From contig NZ_JALJAZ010000001.1 of NCBI RefSeq assembly GCF_022899245.1, forward strand, positions 1,271,501 to 1,335,500: DNA of 64,000 nt. Direction: 5' to 3'. Each line of letters opens with the position of its first letter. The stretch's first letter is position 1. The DNA comes from Falsirhodobacter halotolerans (GTDB lineage: Bacteria; Pseudomonadota; Alphaproteobacteria; Rhodobacterales; Rhodobacteraceae). The notes below the pieces were generated by a model. The model ran no database searches. It was not told where the DNA came from and saw nothing but the letters and a program-made list of their open reading frames with translations. Both the position numbers and the translations under genes were made by a program. Positions 41,737-50,081 of this stretch are shown in pieces.

Positions 41737-41909
41737 TGGATATCCTCGCCCTGATCATCTCGATCATCGCCTTTGTCATCGCGGGCCGTGCCAACCGCAT
41801 CGCCCAGCGCATCGAGCGGGATGACGACCTCTGGGATGAGACTGAGCAGGAGGGGCATTCGCTGCACACCCTCCGCTCCATGAACGGCGACCACCCCGCC
41901 AAGAACTGA
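41736..41909 (+). CDS. Very small membrane protein
   Basis: 57 residues: an N-terminal hydrophobic segment (DILALIISIIAFVIAG) and a charged remainder (RANRIAQRIERDDDLWDETEQEGH). Its ATG shares a base with the stop codon of the preceding gene. No family recognised. N-terminal-anchor plus acidic tail is a common pattern of phage accessory proteins. Confidence 0.58.
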   Translation: MDILALIISIIAFVIAGRANRIAQRIERDDDLWDETEQEGHSLHTLRSMNGDHPAKN

Positions 41910-41967
41910 CTCCATCGCGGAAGCCGACCTCCCGCCCAGCGCGTCTATCAGATTGAAGGATCACCCC

Positions 41968-42222
41968 ATGAGCGACCCGCTCGACAGCTACAACGTCACC
42001 GCCGATGAACTGCGCCAGTTCATCGAGCGCTTTGAGCAGTTGGAGTCCGAGAAGAAGGACATCAACGAGCAGCAGAAGGAACTGATGGCTGAGGCCAAGG
42101 GCCGCGGCTACGACACGAAGGTGATGAAGCTTGTCATCGCTTTGCGTCGTCGCAAGCCGGACGAGATCGCCGAGCAGGAAGCGATCATGGACATGTACAA
42201 AGCCGCGTTGGGGATGCAGTGA
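41968..42222 (+). CDS. gapR: GapR-family (DUF2312) nucleoid-associated protein
   Basis: 84 residues from the ATG at 41968 (GAAGGA upstream): SYNVTADELRQFIERFEQLESEKKDINEQQKELMAEAKGRGYDTKVMKLVIALRRRKPDEIAEQEAIMDMYKAAL. This is the full-length pattern of GapR, the alphaproteobacterial protein that clamps overtwisted AT-rich DNA and assists replication and transcription. Hosts carry their own copy, so this phage-encoded one may support phage replication or modify host supercoiling. Overlaps the next start by four bases. Confidence 0.88.
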   Translation: MSDPLDSYNVTADELRQFIERFEQLESEKKDINEQQKELMAEAKGRGYDTKVMKLVIALRRRKPDEIAEQEAIMDMYKAALGMQ

Positions 42223-42449
42223 CAGCCCCCCGTGACATCGTTGTTCTGGTCGCCGGTGATTGGGTTCATTGCCCCGTCACCGATCGCATCATCGAGGTGT
42301 GGGCCGGGCAGGGTGTGCAGGTAGGGGGAACCCTCTACTGCACTGCCGCCGACGCGCCTCCGCTGCCGCCATCGTGCGCAACATGCGGCGGAAGCAACAC
42401 CACCCATCAGACATGGTGCCCCGAGGGGCCGGGAGCGATGTATCCATGA
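42219..42449 (+). CDS. Small phage protein with a CxxC motif
   Basis: 76 residues starting at GTG 42219 (GTGA overlap with the gapR stop). Begins VTAPRDIVVLVAGDWVHCPVTD and has CATCGGSNTTHQTWC near the C terminus, which could bind a metal. No family recognised. Its stop overlaps the next gene's start (ATGA). Confidence 0.58.
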   Translation: MTAPRDIVVLVAGDWVHCPVTDRIIEVWAGQGVQVGGTLYCTAADAPPLPPSCATCGGSNTTHQTWCPEGPGAMYP

Positions 42450-43105
42450 CCCCCATGCGCATCCTAATCGGCTGCGAAACCTCGGGCGTAATGCGCCTGG
42501 CCTTCGCGGCGCGCGGGCATGATGTCTGGTCCTGTGACCTGTTGCCCGCCGACGATCGCAGCAATCGCCACATTGTCGGTGATGTGCGCGATGTGCTTCA
42601 CGACGGCTGGGACATGCTCGCCGTGATGCACCCGCCCTGCACCCGGCTTTGCAACAGCGGTGTGCGCTGGCTGACCGCCCCGCCGCGTGGCCGGACGTTG
42701 GCCGAGATGTGGGCGGATCTGGACGAGGGCACGGCGCTGTTTGCGGACTGCTGGAACGCCCCCATCCCACGCGTGATGATCGAGAACCCGGTGATGCACC
42801 GCCACGCGAAGGAGCGGATGCCGCCCGACCTGCCGAAGCCGCAGATCGTTCAGCCGTGGTGGTTCGGCGATGAGGCATTCAAGGCGACCGGCCTCTACCT
42901 GCGCGGCCTGCCTCCGCTGACGGCGACGAACCGTCTTACCCCGCCGCACAAGGCCGAGGATCCAGCCCGCCACGCTGTATGGTCCAGGATCCACCGCGCC
43001 AGCCCCGGCCCCAACCGCTGGAAGCAGCGCAGCGCAACCTTTCCCGGCCTTGCCGCAGCCTGCGCGGAGCAGTGGACGCCCATGATCGAGGAAATGGCGG
43101 CATGA
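42446..43105 (+). CDS. Short cytosine-5 DNA methyltransferase-like protein
   Basis: 219 residues. A SAM-binding start (RILIGCETSGVMRLAFAARGHDVWSCDLLPAD), HPPC at 62-65 with a cysteine in the position of the C5-methyltransferase PC motif, and ENP at 113-115 resembling the ENV motif are all visible. The protein is much shorter than full enzymes (300-400 residues), lacking an obvious target-recognition domain. It may be a small phage methylase or a related SAM-dependent enzyme. Fully coupled to its neighbours by ATGA overlaps. Confidence 0.68.
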   Translation: MTPMRILIGCETSGVMRLAFAARGHDVWSCDLLPADDRSNRHIVGDVRDVLHDGWDMLAVMHPPCTRLCNSGVRWLTAPPRGRTLAEMWADLDEGTALFADCWNAPIPRVMIENPVMHRHAKERMPPDLPKPQIVQPWWFGDEAFKATGLYLRGLPPLTATNRLTPPHKAEDPARHAVWSRIHRASPGPNRWKQRSATFPGLAAACAEQWTPMIEEMAA

Positions 43106-43530
43106 TGCACGAGCGCAGCCTCTCCCTCGTCGTGGAGATGCAGTCGCAGGGGATCATCCCCGCCGACCTCAACCATTTCCACAATCGCTGCCTCACTCTT
43201 CTCGACGGCATCGTTGGCGGCCTTGACCTAGCGCCGATCGTCTGGCGGCGCTGCCAGTGGGGTTGCGACGTCGTGGAGATCCTGTGGCGCGGGGCAATGG
43301 GCTCAAACGTCATGCCGGGCGGAGCGTCTCTAACCGAGGCGGTGTTCCTCGCGCATGACGCGGCGATCCAGCTAATCGTCAGCCCCCGCACGCACCAGCA
43401 CCTTCGGCTCACGCTGACCGACAAGGCCAGTCGCTTGGCGTTCTCCCGGCACCCGACCCTGAGCGGCGCGGTGAACGGGCACAACCGCCGGTATCCTTCA
43501 TCTCATCCTATTCACTTCACGGGGGCCTGA
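43102..43530 (+). CDS. Phage early protein of unknown function
   Basis: 142 residues, MMHERSLSLVVEMQSQGIIPADLNHFHNRCLTLLDGIVGG..., globular with no recognised motif. The ATG at 43102 overlaps the methyltransferase-like stop (ATGA); a longer in-frame extension upstream lies within that gene. It precedes the RusA gene by 2 bases. Confidence 0.6.
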   Translation: MMHERSLSLVVEMQSQGIIPADLNHFHNRCLTLLDGIVGGLDLAPIVWRRCQWGCDVVEILWRGAMGSNVMPGGASLTEAVFLAHDAAIQLIVSPRTHQHLRLTLTDKASRLAFSRHPTLSGAVNGHNRRYPSSHPIHFTGA

Positions 43531-43532
43531 GT

Positions 43533-43916
43533 ATGACGCGCACCGTAACAGTCGTCCTTCCATATCCGGCAAAGACCCTGTCACCGAACGCCCGTCCGGA
43601 CAGGTTCACCTTGGCCCGCGCGAAGAAGGCCTACCGCAAAAGCGGGTGGGAGGCGGGGCTCGTATCAGGCCTCCATCTGCTGGGGAGGGGCACGGTGAAG
43701 ATGCAGCTGATCTTCTGCCCCCCGCCGGTGAAGCGGAAGCGGGATATGGACAACGCGGTAGCGAGTATGAAGTCGGGCCTCGATGGCATCGCGGATGCGC
43801 TGAAGATCGATGACAGCGAATGGGAATGGGAGCGCCCCATATGGGGCAAGCCCACAGAGACCGGCGAGGTGCAGCTGCTGATCCAGCACACGCCCAACGC
43901 GGGGGAGGCGGCATGA
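43533..43916 (+). CDS. rusA: RusA-family Holliday junction resolvase
   Basis: 127 residues. The active-site region KRKRDMDNAVASMKSGLDGIADALKIDDSEW carries the conserved acidic residues (D71, D73, D93) and K80 of RusA. N-terminal VTVVLPYPAKTLSPNARP is also typical. RusA dimers cut four-way junctions formed during phage recombination or replication. It is followed, with ATGA overlap, by a predicted nuclease gene. Confidence 0.88.
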   Translation: MTRTVTVVLPYPAKTLSPNARPDRFTLARAKKAYRKSGWEAGLVSGLHLLGRGTVKMQLIFCPPPVKRKRDMDNAVASMKSGLDGIADALKIDDSEWEWERPIWGKPTETGEVQLLIQHTPNAGEAA

Positions 43917-44278
43917 CCGACCCCCGCATTCTCGCACGGCGGATCGTCACGATCGCGCTGGCCAACCGCATCAACGTCTCCACTGAGCACGCCGCCCACG
44001 CCTCTTTGGCGGCAGCACTGGAAGCCGCACAGCTGCCCGTGGCCCGCGAAGTCCGACTGACCACTGCCGAGCGGATCGACATCATGGTTGAAGGCGTCGG
44101 GGTGGAGGTGAAGATCAAGGGATCGCGCCGCGACATCTATCACCAGCTGGAACGCTATGCCGCTTGCGAACAGATCACCGCGCTTGTGCTCGCCACCGCG
44201 ACAGCATGGCCCGCTCACATGGCCGAGATCGGCGGCAAGCCGTTCTTCCACGCATCGCTCGTAAGGGGATGGCTATGA
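43913..44278 (+). CDS. Predicted PD-(D/E)XK nuclease
   Basis: 121 residues. The core RIDIMVEGVGVEVKIKGSRRDIYHQLERYA supplies D56 and the E65-x-K67 pair of the PD-(D/E)XK fold, followed by LVLATATA, the usual next strand. It overlaps the SNF2-helicase start (ATGA), so nuclease and translocase are made together, like the VRR-type nuclease/helicase pairs of other phages. Predicted role: processing of recombination or replication intermediates. Confidence 0.72.
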   Translation: MTDPRILARRIVTIALANRINVSTEHAAHASLAAALEAAQLPVAREVRLTTAERIDIMVEGVGVEVKIKGSRRDIYHQLERYAACEQITALVLATATAWPAHMAEIGGKPFFHASLVRGWL

Positions 44279-45945
44279 CCTTTGGCACACTCGATTTCGA
44301 CGGCGACGCATGGCTGGTGTCGGACCTGAAGCCCCACGTGTCCATCCGGTTCAAGGATATGTTCAAGGGGGTGCGCTTCGGATCGCGCCCGCCGTTTCTT
44401 CTGAAGGATCGGCAGGATCGGGCGTTCGACCTGCACTGGTTCATGTCGCGCTATCCGCTGGACATGACGCCCCGCGCCGCGGCGGCGATCGAGGGCGGGG
44501 TATCATCCTATCGGGCGGCGAGGGCCAAACTCGATGCGATGGCCCGTGTAGACTATGTGCCATCGCTGATCACCGGCTTTCGCGCGCCGGAGGAAGCCCG
44601 CCCGCACCAGATGCGCGCCGCCGAGATGCTGCGCATGTCCGGTCGCCTGTTGCTGCTGGATGATGTCGGCCTTGGTAAGACGGTGTCCGCGCTGGCCGCC
44701 GTGGCCGATGGATGGGGCTTGCCGGCAGCGGTCGTGGTCCAGCCGCACCTCTCCACCCAATGGGTCAAGCAATACATCGAGCGGTTCACTCATCTGACCG
44801 CCTATGAGGTGAAGGACCGCAACGCGCGCATCCTGCCGCCCGCTGATATCTATCTGTTCCGCTATTCCAACATCGCGGCATGGGTCGATTACGTCGAACC
44901 GCTCGGAATCAAGACGACCATCTTTGACGAGATACAGGAACTCCGGCACGGACGTGGGACCGACAAGGGGCGTGGCGCGATGGCATTCCGCGATGCCTCC
45001 GCGAATGTCTTGGGACTGACCGCCACGCCCATCTACAACTACGGGTCCGAGATATGGAACGTGGTGGAGTTCGTGGCCCCCGGCGCGCTTGGCACTTGGG
45101 ACGAGTTCATCGTCAACTGGTGCGCCTCCCACGGGTCGCACTGGATCGTCAAAGACCCGGAGGCCCTTGGGGCCTTCCTGCAGGACGAGGGGATCAGCCT
45201 GCGCCGGACGGACGAAGACGAAGAGGTTGCAATGTCGCTGCCGCCTCTGGCTAAAACGGTGTTCGAGGTGGGTTGGAACGAAGGCGACGCCGAGACCGAC
45301 CGAGAATTGCAGCGCCGTCTGGCCCTGCGCGTCCTGCAAGGCGGGTTCACCGAGCGAGGCGAAGCCGCCCGGCAGCTGGATCTTATGGTTCGGCAGGAGA
45401 CGGGCGTCGCCAAGGCGCGGTCGGTCGCGGCCTATGTTCGAACGTTGGTCGAGGCGGGGGAGCCTGTCTTGCTGGGTGGGTGGCATCGCGAGGTCTACCG
45501 CATCTGGAACGAGGCGCTGGCCGACCTGAACCCCGTCATGTTCACCGGCTCCGAAAGCCAGCCGCAAAAGAGGGCCGCGCGGGAGGCGCTTTTGTCCGGC
45601 GCGTCGAAGATCCTGATCATGTCGCTGCGCTCAGGATCGGGACTGGACGGTTTGCAGGACGTGATCGCACATGCCGTCATCGGTGAGCTGGACTGGTCGC
45701 CGCAGGTGCATAGGCAGTTCATCGGTCGCATTCGCCGTGATGGGCAAAAGCGGCCCGTGACCGCCCATTACCTGCATGTCGATGGCGGGTCCGATCCTGT
45801 CATTCTGCCGACCCTTGGCCTGAAGGCCAGCCAGTCGCACGGCATCTTGAACCCCTACGGCGGGGCGACCGAGGCGACGCCGGTGGACGAAACGCGGATG
45901 CGCCAGTTGGCGCGGTCCATTCTGAATATCAAGGAGGCAGGCTGA
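44275..45945 (+). CDS. SNF2-like superfamily 2 helicase/translocase
   Basis: 556 residues from the ATG at 44275 (ATG 44269 is an alternative). Motif I VGLGKT at 131-136 within LLLLDDVGLGKTVSALAAV, motif II FDEIQEL, motif III LGLTATPIYN and motif VI QFIGRIRRDGQ are all present. The domain order is that of short phage SNF2 proteins without extra domains. It probably moves along duplex DNA during phage recombination or replication, with the coupled nuclease just upstream. Confidence 0.88.
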   Translation: MTFGTLDFDGDAWLVSDLKPHVSIRFKDMFKGVRFGSRPPFLLKDRQDRAFDLHWFMSRYPLDMTPRAAAAIEGGVSSYRAARAKLDAMARVDYVPSLITGFRAPEEARPHQMRAAEMLRMSGRLLLLDDVGLGKTVSALAAVADGWGLPAAVVVQPHLSTQWVKQYIERFTHLTAYEVKDRNARILPPADIYLFRYSNIAAWVDYVEPLGIKTTIFDEIQELRHGRGTDKGRGAMAFRDASANVLGLTATPIYNYGSEIWNVVEFVAPGALGTWDEFIVNWCASHGSHWIVKDPEALGAFLQDEGISLRRTDEDEEVAMSLPPLAKTVFEVGWNEGDAETDRELQRRLALRVLQGGFTERGEAARQLDLMVRQETGVAKARSVAAYVRTLVEAGEPVLLGGWHREVYRIWNEALADLNPVMFTGSESQPQKRAAREALLSGASKILIMSLRSGSGLDGLQDVIAHAVIGELDWSPQVHRQFIGRIRRDGQKRPVTAHYLHVDGGSDPVILPTLGLKASQSHGILNPYGGATEATPVDETRMRQLARSILNIKEAG

Positions 45946-46118
45946 TGGGAGAGATGCGACCAATCATGCGCGCGGCCGATGTGCGCCGCGCTGTCAAGGA
46001 ATGGGCGGGCATGGGGTTCACCGTTGTGGTGGAGCCGGACGGGAAGATCACCGTCACCCCGCCCAGCGCGCAGGAGCCGAAAGACGCCTTCGACATCGTG
46101 GACATGCGGCGCAAATGA
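45945..46118 (+). CDS. Small protein coupled to the integrase; candidate excisionase
   Basis: 57 residues: MGEMRPIMRAADVRRAVKEWAGMGFTVVVEPDGKITVTPPSAQEPKDAFDIVDMRRK when assembled from the frame. The first base of its ATG is the last base of the helicase stop, and its own stop overlaps the integrase start (ATGA). The helix plus beta-hairpin layout and basic N-terminal half fit a small DNA-binding protein. Similar small genes sit before integrases in other alphaproteobacterial prophages. No other excisionase candidate is seen, so a recombination directionality role is plausible but inferred. Confidence 0.6.
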   Translation: MGEMRPIMRAADVRRAVKEWAGMGFTVVVEPDGKITVTPPSAQEPKDAFDIVDMRRK

Positions 46119-47101
46119 CGAAGCGCGCCCTGCCTCCGCATGTCTATCGCAAGCCCAAGGGGGTCTATTTCCAACGGCGGGGCTGGTCGACGGTGCGAAT
46201 GCAGCATGAGCCGGGCTCGCCCGAGTTCGCAATGGAATATGCGGCCATCCTGAACGGCGCGCTTACGCTGCCCCCGGATACGCGCCGGACCTTCGCGGCG
46301 CTGGTCAAAAGCTACATCGCAAGCCCGCGCTATCGAAAGCTCGCACCACGCACGGCCCGCGATTACGAGAAGGTCTTGGACTGGGTGAAGGATACGCTCG
46401 GTCATCTGCCGGTGGCGGGCATCCAGCGCAAGGACATCATTCGCGCGCGTGACGCGAATGCCCAAACCGTACGTTTCGCTAATTACATTGTTCAGGTGGT
46501 GCGGATCCTCCTGGAGCACTCAATCGATGTCGGCTGGCGGTCGGACAATCCCGCGAAGGGTGTCAGCTTGCTGAAGGCCGACACGGCGCCGCGGCAACCT
46601 TGGCCGCCAGCGATGATCGAAGCATTCCGCCAGAAGGCCGTGGGTCGTGGGCTACTCGTGTTCGAGCTGTGCCTTGGGACCGGTCAGCGAATCGGCGACG
46701 TGCTGAACATGAAGTGGTCGGACATCGAGGATGACGGCATCTCCGTCCGTCAAAGCAAGACGGGCGCCGATCTGTGGGTGCCGTTTACCACCCACCTTGC
46801 TCAGGCATTGGCCATGACTCCGCGCCAGGGGGAGACGATCTGTGCGGGGGCCTCCGGGCAACCTATCAGTTACCGCCATGCGTCAACGCTCATCATGGAG
46901 GTGCGTCGCGCCATCGGGGCCGAAGCCTATGATATCCACGGCCTGCGATATGCGGCCGCCTCGGAGCTTGCCGAAGCTGGATGCAGTGATGATCTCATCG
47001 CAGCTGTTACCGGCCACGCCACAAGCGCGATGGTCCGAAAGTACTCGCGCGTAGCGCGTCAAAGATCGAGAGCGATTGAAGCGCAAAGCATGCGGAAATG
47101 A
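46115..47101 (+). CDS. int: Tyrosine-family phage integrase
   Basis: 328 residues. The catalytic set is complete: R192 (GTGQRIGDVL), K215 (QSKTG), H275 and R278 (DIHGLRYAA), H301 (TGHATS) and nucleophile Y310 (VRKYS). An N-terminal arm-binding/core-binding region covers about residues 1-150 (TFAALVKSYIASPRYRKLAPRTARDYEKVLDW). It recombines attP with the tRNA-Leu gene 100 bases downstream. It is the last gene of the rightward early operon and shares that operon's repressor-controlled promoter unless an internal promoter exists. Confidence 0.95.
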   Translation: MTKRALPPHVYRKPKGVYFQRRGWSTVRMQHEPGSPEFAMEYAAILNGALTLPPDTRRTFAALVKSYIASPRYRKLAPRTARDYEKVLDWVKDTLGHLPVAGIQRKDIIRARDANAQTVRFANYIVQVVRILLEHSIDVGWRSDNPAKGVSLLKADTAPRQPWPPAMIEAFRQKAVGRGLLVFELCLGTGQRIGDVLNMKWSDIEDDGISVRQSKTGADLWVPFTTHLAQALAMTPRQGETICAGASGQPISYRHASTLIMEVRRAIGAEAYDIHGLRYAAASELAEAGCSDDLIAAVTGHATSAMVRKYSRVARQRSRAIEAQSMRK

Positions 47102-47201
47102 CGTGGGGAACAGGTCATGCACGAAAAAGGAATGTTGCCATGCCTGTTGCCAGATTTTCGGGACGTTTTCCGAGAGACGCCGCAATACACCTGTCTTTCC
47201 T

Positions 47202-47256
47202 AGTGGTACGGGCGGTCGGACTCGAACCGACACGCCTTGCGGCAACGGATTTTGAA
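47202..47256. repeat. attR core within tRNA-Leu
   Basis: 55 bases identical to 5167-5221. Here the core continues into the host 5' half of the tRNA, so the phage supplies the 3' half and the tRNA stays functional. The 100 bases between integrase stop and core probably hold arm-type integrase sites. Confidence 0.95.
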
Positions 47257-47287
47257 TCCGTCGCGTCTACCATTCCGCCACGCCCGC
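47204..47287 (-). tRNA. tRNA-Leu(CAA)
   Basis: 84 nt on the minus strand. Acceptor strands GCGGGCG / CGCCCGT pair with a G-U at position 1-72, the anticodon loop is TTCAAAA (anticodon CAA), a long variable arm is present as in class II tRNAs, and CCA is encoded. The 3' part lies in the attR core. Confidence 0.95.
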
Positions 47288-47522
47288 ACTGGCTGTTCAG
47301 ATACTCAGGTGATCTGGGTATGTCAATGATATCTGAGAGGTCTATGTCGCCAGAAAGCGCAATGATCAGACGATGCGCTGCGATAGGCGGAGGCTGCGCA
47401 GCAAGCATCCCATGGATGTTTCGGAAGCACCACTCAAACCCCAATGATCACCGGATCCGGGACATCTTCACGCACGAACAGACAGCCCATAGCAGTCTGA
47501 CGACATATCACGCGTGAATTGA

Positions 47523-47596
47523 TGGAGCGGGTGAAGGGAATCGAACCCTCGTCGTAAGCTTGGGAAGCTTCTGCTCTACCATTGAGCTACACCCGC
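47523..47596 (-). tRNA. tRNA-Gly(CCC)
   Basis: 74 nt on the minus strand. Acceptor GCGGGTG / CACCCGC, D-loop AATGGTA, anticodon loop TTCCCAA (anticodon CCC), T-loop TTCGATT, discriminator T and encoded CCA. Confidence 0.94.
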
Positions 47597-47637
47597 GTGC
47601 CGCTGTCGATACCGACCTGAGGCCAGGCCGTCAAGCC

Positions 47638-48114
47638 TCAGGTTGAGGGGAGGATGAGCGTGTCGATCACATGAACGACGCCATTCGATTGACGCAGGTC
47701 CGCCGCCTTGATCCGGTGATCGCGGCCGGCCGAGTCACGGACCATGAGTTGCGAGCCGTTTTTATACAGGGTCAATCGGCAGCCCCCCACAGTTCGGATC
47801 ACGGCCGGACGGCCCGTTGCCAGAACGCTGGAGACGACCTGGGTCGGGGCCATGTGGCAGGTCAGGATCTCGACAAGCTTTTCACGCCCTTGCGCGCCCA
47901 TCGCCACGTTCGGCATTGCGCTGAAGGCCGAATTCGTCGGGGCGAAGATCGTGTAGGGGCCGGGGTTGGCCAGCGCCCGGTCGATCCCAGTCTGTTGCAT
48001 GGCGGCGGCGAACCGGGACAGCTGACCCGTCCCTTCGGCAAACTGAAAGACGTTCCCGGCATGAGCACCGAAAGGCAGAACGGCGAGAACGAGAGAAAGA
48101 ATGACAGCCCGCAT
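47638..48114 (-). CDS. Secreted fasciclin-domain protein
   Basis: 158 residues with a signal peptide (MRAVILSLVLAVLPFGAHA). The remainder is one FAS1 domain: FAAAMQQTGIDRALANPGPYTIFAPTNSAFSAMP, then KLVEILTCHMAPTQV and a final GVVHVIDTLILP, the H-box-like ending. Bacterial fasciclin proteins are extracytoplasmic and linked to adhesion or stress, with no single known reaction. Lies alone after tRNA-Gly and divergent from ppx/gppA. Confidence 0.88.
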   Translation of the reverse strand: MRAVILSLVLAVLPFGAHAGNVFQFAEGTGQLSRFAAAMQQTGIDRALANPGPYTIFAPTNSAFSAMPNVAMGAQGREKLVEILTCHMAPTQVVSSVLATGRPAVIRTVGGCRLTLYKNGSQLMVRDSAGRDHRIKAADLRQSNGVVHVIDTLILPST

Positions 48115-48228
48115 GAAAGCCTCCTCTGATCAAATTGGTAACGTGCGCGTGACACGCGGGTTCCCCTCCACTTGCGCTTTGTGGATCCGACGCATATTGT
48201 CGGATTAACCGAGAATTGGAGGGCGATC

Positions 48229-49335
48229 ATGGCGCCCGAGCGTCCCAAGGGTGCGGACGCGATCCCCGCGATGATGTCGCGGGTTGAACCGGACGCTGCC
48301 CCTCCGGGTTCCGCGCTGTATGCGGCGTTGGATCTGGGAACAAACAGCTGCCGCATGCTGATCGCTCAGCCGCGTGGCAGTCATTTTCAGGTCGTGGACA
48401 GTTTTTCCAAGACCGTGCAACTGGGCCTCGGGCTGGAAGCCTCCGGGCGGCTTTCGCGCGCCTCGATGGGGCGGACGGTGCAGGCGTTGCGTATCTGCCA
48501 GAAGAAGCTGGAAAAGCATCGCGTGCGCCGGATGCGTCTGGTCGCGACCGAAGCGTGCCGTCGGGCGCGCAACGCCCAGGACTTCATTCGGATGGTTCGG
48601 CGTGAGACCGGCCTTCAACTTGAAATCATCATGCCGGAGGAGGAGGCCCGTCTGGCCGTCATCTCCTGCGCACCTTTGGTGAATGCAACGACCGAGCAGC
48701 TTCTGGTGATCGACATCGGGGGCGGATCGACCGAACTGGTGTGGATCGACCTGTCGGAGGTGCCGGCAGACCAGCGCGCCCGGTCGATCATGGCGCTTCA
48801 CAGCGGGTTCGCGCCAAAATCGGGCGCACGCGTCGTGGACTGGATTTCCGTGCCGTTGGGGGTGGCGACGCTGAAGGACCAGTTCATCGATGTGGAGGAC
48901 GATGCCGCCCGCTTCGCCCTGATGAGCTGGTTCTTCGAGGAAAACCTTGCCAGCTTCTCCCCCTACAGCGCCGAAAACCGACGTGAGGGGTTTCAGATCA
49001 TCGGCACCTCGGGAACGGTGACAACGGTGGCGGCCTCCTATCTGGGCCTGCGCCGGTATGACCGGACCAAGGTGGACGGGCTGCACATGACGTCGGACCA
49101 GATCGATGTCGTCATCCGGGAATACCTTGCGCTTGGGCCGGAAGGGCGGCGGATCGATCCCCAGATCGGTCGGGATCGCCACAGCCTGATCATGTCGGGT
49201 GCGGCCATTCTTCAAGCGCTGTTGCGGATTTGGCCGACCGATCGCCTGTCGGTTGCGGATCGCGGCCTGCGCGAAGGCCTGCTATATCAACAGATGAACG
49301 CGGACGGCGTTCTGGAAGACGGACCATTGACATGA
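48229..49335 (+). CDS. Ppx/GppA-family exopolyphosphatase / guanosine pentaphosphate phosphohydrolase
   Basis: 368 residues from the ATG at 48229 (GGAGGG upstream). Family motifs: [16 protein letters not shown] (phosphate 1), [13 protein letters not shown] (phosphate 2) and the adenosine-type [18 protein letters not shown]. Cytoplasmic enzyme acting on polyphosphate or pppGpp; which one cannot be told from sequence. Its stop overlaps the rlmE start (ATGA), a pairing common in Rhodobacteraceae. Confidence 0.9.
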   Translation: MAPERPKGADAIPAMMSRVEPDAAPPGSALYAALDLGTNSCRMLIAQPRGSHFQVVDSFSKTVQLGLGLEASGRLSRASMGRTVQALRICQKKLEKHRVRRMRLVATEACRRARNAQDFIRMVRRETGLQLEIIMPEEEARLAVISCAPLVNATTEQLLVIDIGGGSTELVWIDLSEVPADQRARSIMALHSGFAPKSGARVVDWISVPLGVATLKDQFIDVEDDAARFALMSWFFEENLASFSPYSAENRREGFQIIGTSGTVTTVAASYLGLRRYDRTKVDGLHMTSDQIDVVIREYLALGPEGRRIDPQIGRDRHSLIMSGAAILQALLRIWPTDRLSVADRGLREGLLYQQMNADGVLEDGPLT

Positions 49336-50051
49336 CGGAAAAGAACACATCGGGCCGGGGCCAGCGCGACCTTCGGGTGCGCGTGAAAACGGCCAAGGGG
49401 CGCAAGCTCTCCTCGACCTTGTGGCTGGAGCGTCAGTTGAACGACCCTTACGTCCAGCGCGCCAAGCGTGAAGGTTTCCGGGGCCGTGCCGCGTTCAAGA
49501 TCCTGGAATTGGACGACAAGTATGCCTTCCTCAAACCCGGCTCGCGGGTGGTTGATCTGGGATGTGCGCCGGGGGGCTGGTGCCAAGTCGCAGTCGAACG
49601 CGTGAACGCCTTGGGCCAGCGGCCGAACAAACCCGTCGGCACGGTTCTGGGGGTCGATCTGCAGGAGGTGGAGCCTATTTCGGGCGCCGAGATTCACCAA
49701 CTGGACTTTCTGGCGGACGATGCCGACCAGATGGTCAAGGATTGGCTGGGTGGATCGGCGGACGTCGTCATGAGCGATATGGCCGCCGCCTCTTCGGGCC
49801 ATAAGGGCACGGACCACCTGCGCATCATCGCGCTGTGCGAAGCGGCCGCGTATTTCGCCTTTGACGTGCTGGAGGAGGGCGGGACGTTCGTGGCGAAGGT
49901 TCTGGCCGGGGGAACCGAGAACGAGCTTCAGGTTCTGTTGAAGAAGAACTTCCAGAAGGTCGCGAACGTGAAGCCGCCCGCATCCCGCGCCAATTCGTCC
50001 GAAAAATTCGTGGTGGCGATGGGGTACAAGGGGCGGCAGGCCGACGTCTGA
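49332..50051 (+). CDS. rlmE: 23S rRNA 2'-O-ribose U2552 methyltransferase
   Basis: 239 residues of the RrmJ/FtsJ family. SAM-binding motif [15 protein letters not shown], then [23 protein letters not shown] and [26 protein letters not shown], and the late [15 protein letters not shown] provide the K-D-K-E catalytic set. A basic N terminus ([17 protein letters not shown]) is usual for alphaproteobacterial members. It modifies the ribosomal A loop in 50S assembly. Confidence 0.93.
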   Translation: MTEKNTSGRGQRDLRVRVKTAKGRKLSSTLWLERQLNDPYVQRAKREGFRGRAAFKILELDDKYAFLKPGSRVVDLGCAPGGWCQVAVERVNALGQRPNKPVGTVLGVDLQEVEPISGAEIHQLDFLADDADQMVKDWLGGSADVVMSDMAAASSGHKGTDHLRIIALCEAAAYFAFDVLEEGGTFVAKVLAGGTENELQVLLKKNFQKVANVKPPASRANSSEKFVVAMGYKGRQADV

Positions 50052-50064
50052 TCGGGGGTCGTGT

Positions 50065-50081
50065 GGGCGCCTCAGGCGCCC
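50065..50081. terminator. Hairpin between convergent rlmE and peptidase genes
   Basis: GGGCGCC, a 3-base loop and GGCGCCC form a perfect 7-bp stem at the junction of the convergent genes. It overlaps the peptidase stop and lacks a T tract, so termination is uncertain. Confidence 0.4.

Larger units (their letters stand above)
5167..47256. mobile_element. Complete-looking siphovirus-type prophage in tRNA-Leu
   Basis: A 55-bp direct repeat bounds the element: the left copy is a tRNA fragment and the right copy is part of an intact tRNA-Leu(CAA). Between the repeats are a full set of lysis, tail, head, packaging, replication, lysogeny and integration genes with no obvious disruption of a structural gene. 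Late genes run leftward in the order terminase, portal, protease, capsid, connectors, tail tube, chaperone, tape measure, hub, fibres, lysis. The HK97-type portal, protease and capsid, a lambda-like tail, an integrase and a repressor distinguish it from a gene transfer agent. The excised circle would be 42,035 bp. Confidence 0.95.

Noticed and set aside
5167-47256. Gene transfer agent instead of a prophage
   Set aside because: Some structural genes look GTA-like, but an integrase, att repeats, repressor/Cro switch, replication genes and iterons show a mobile phage.
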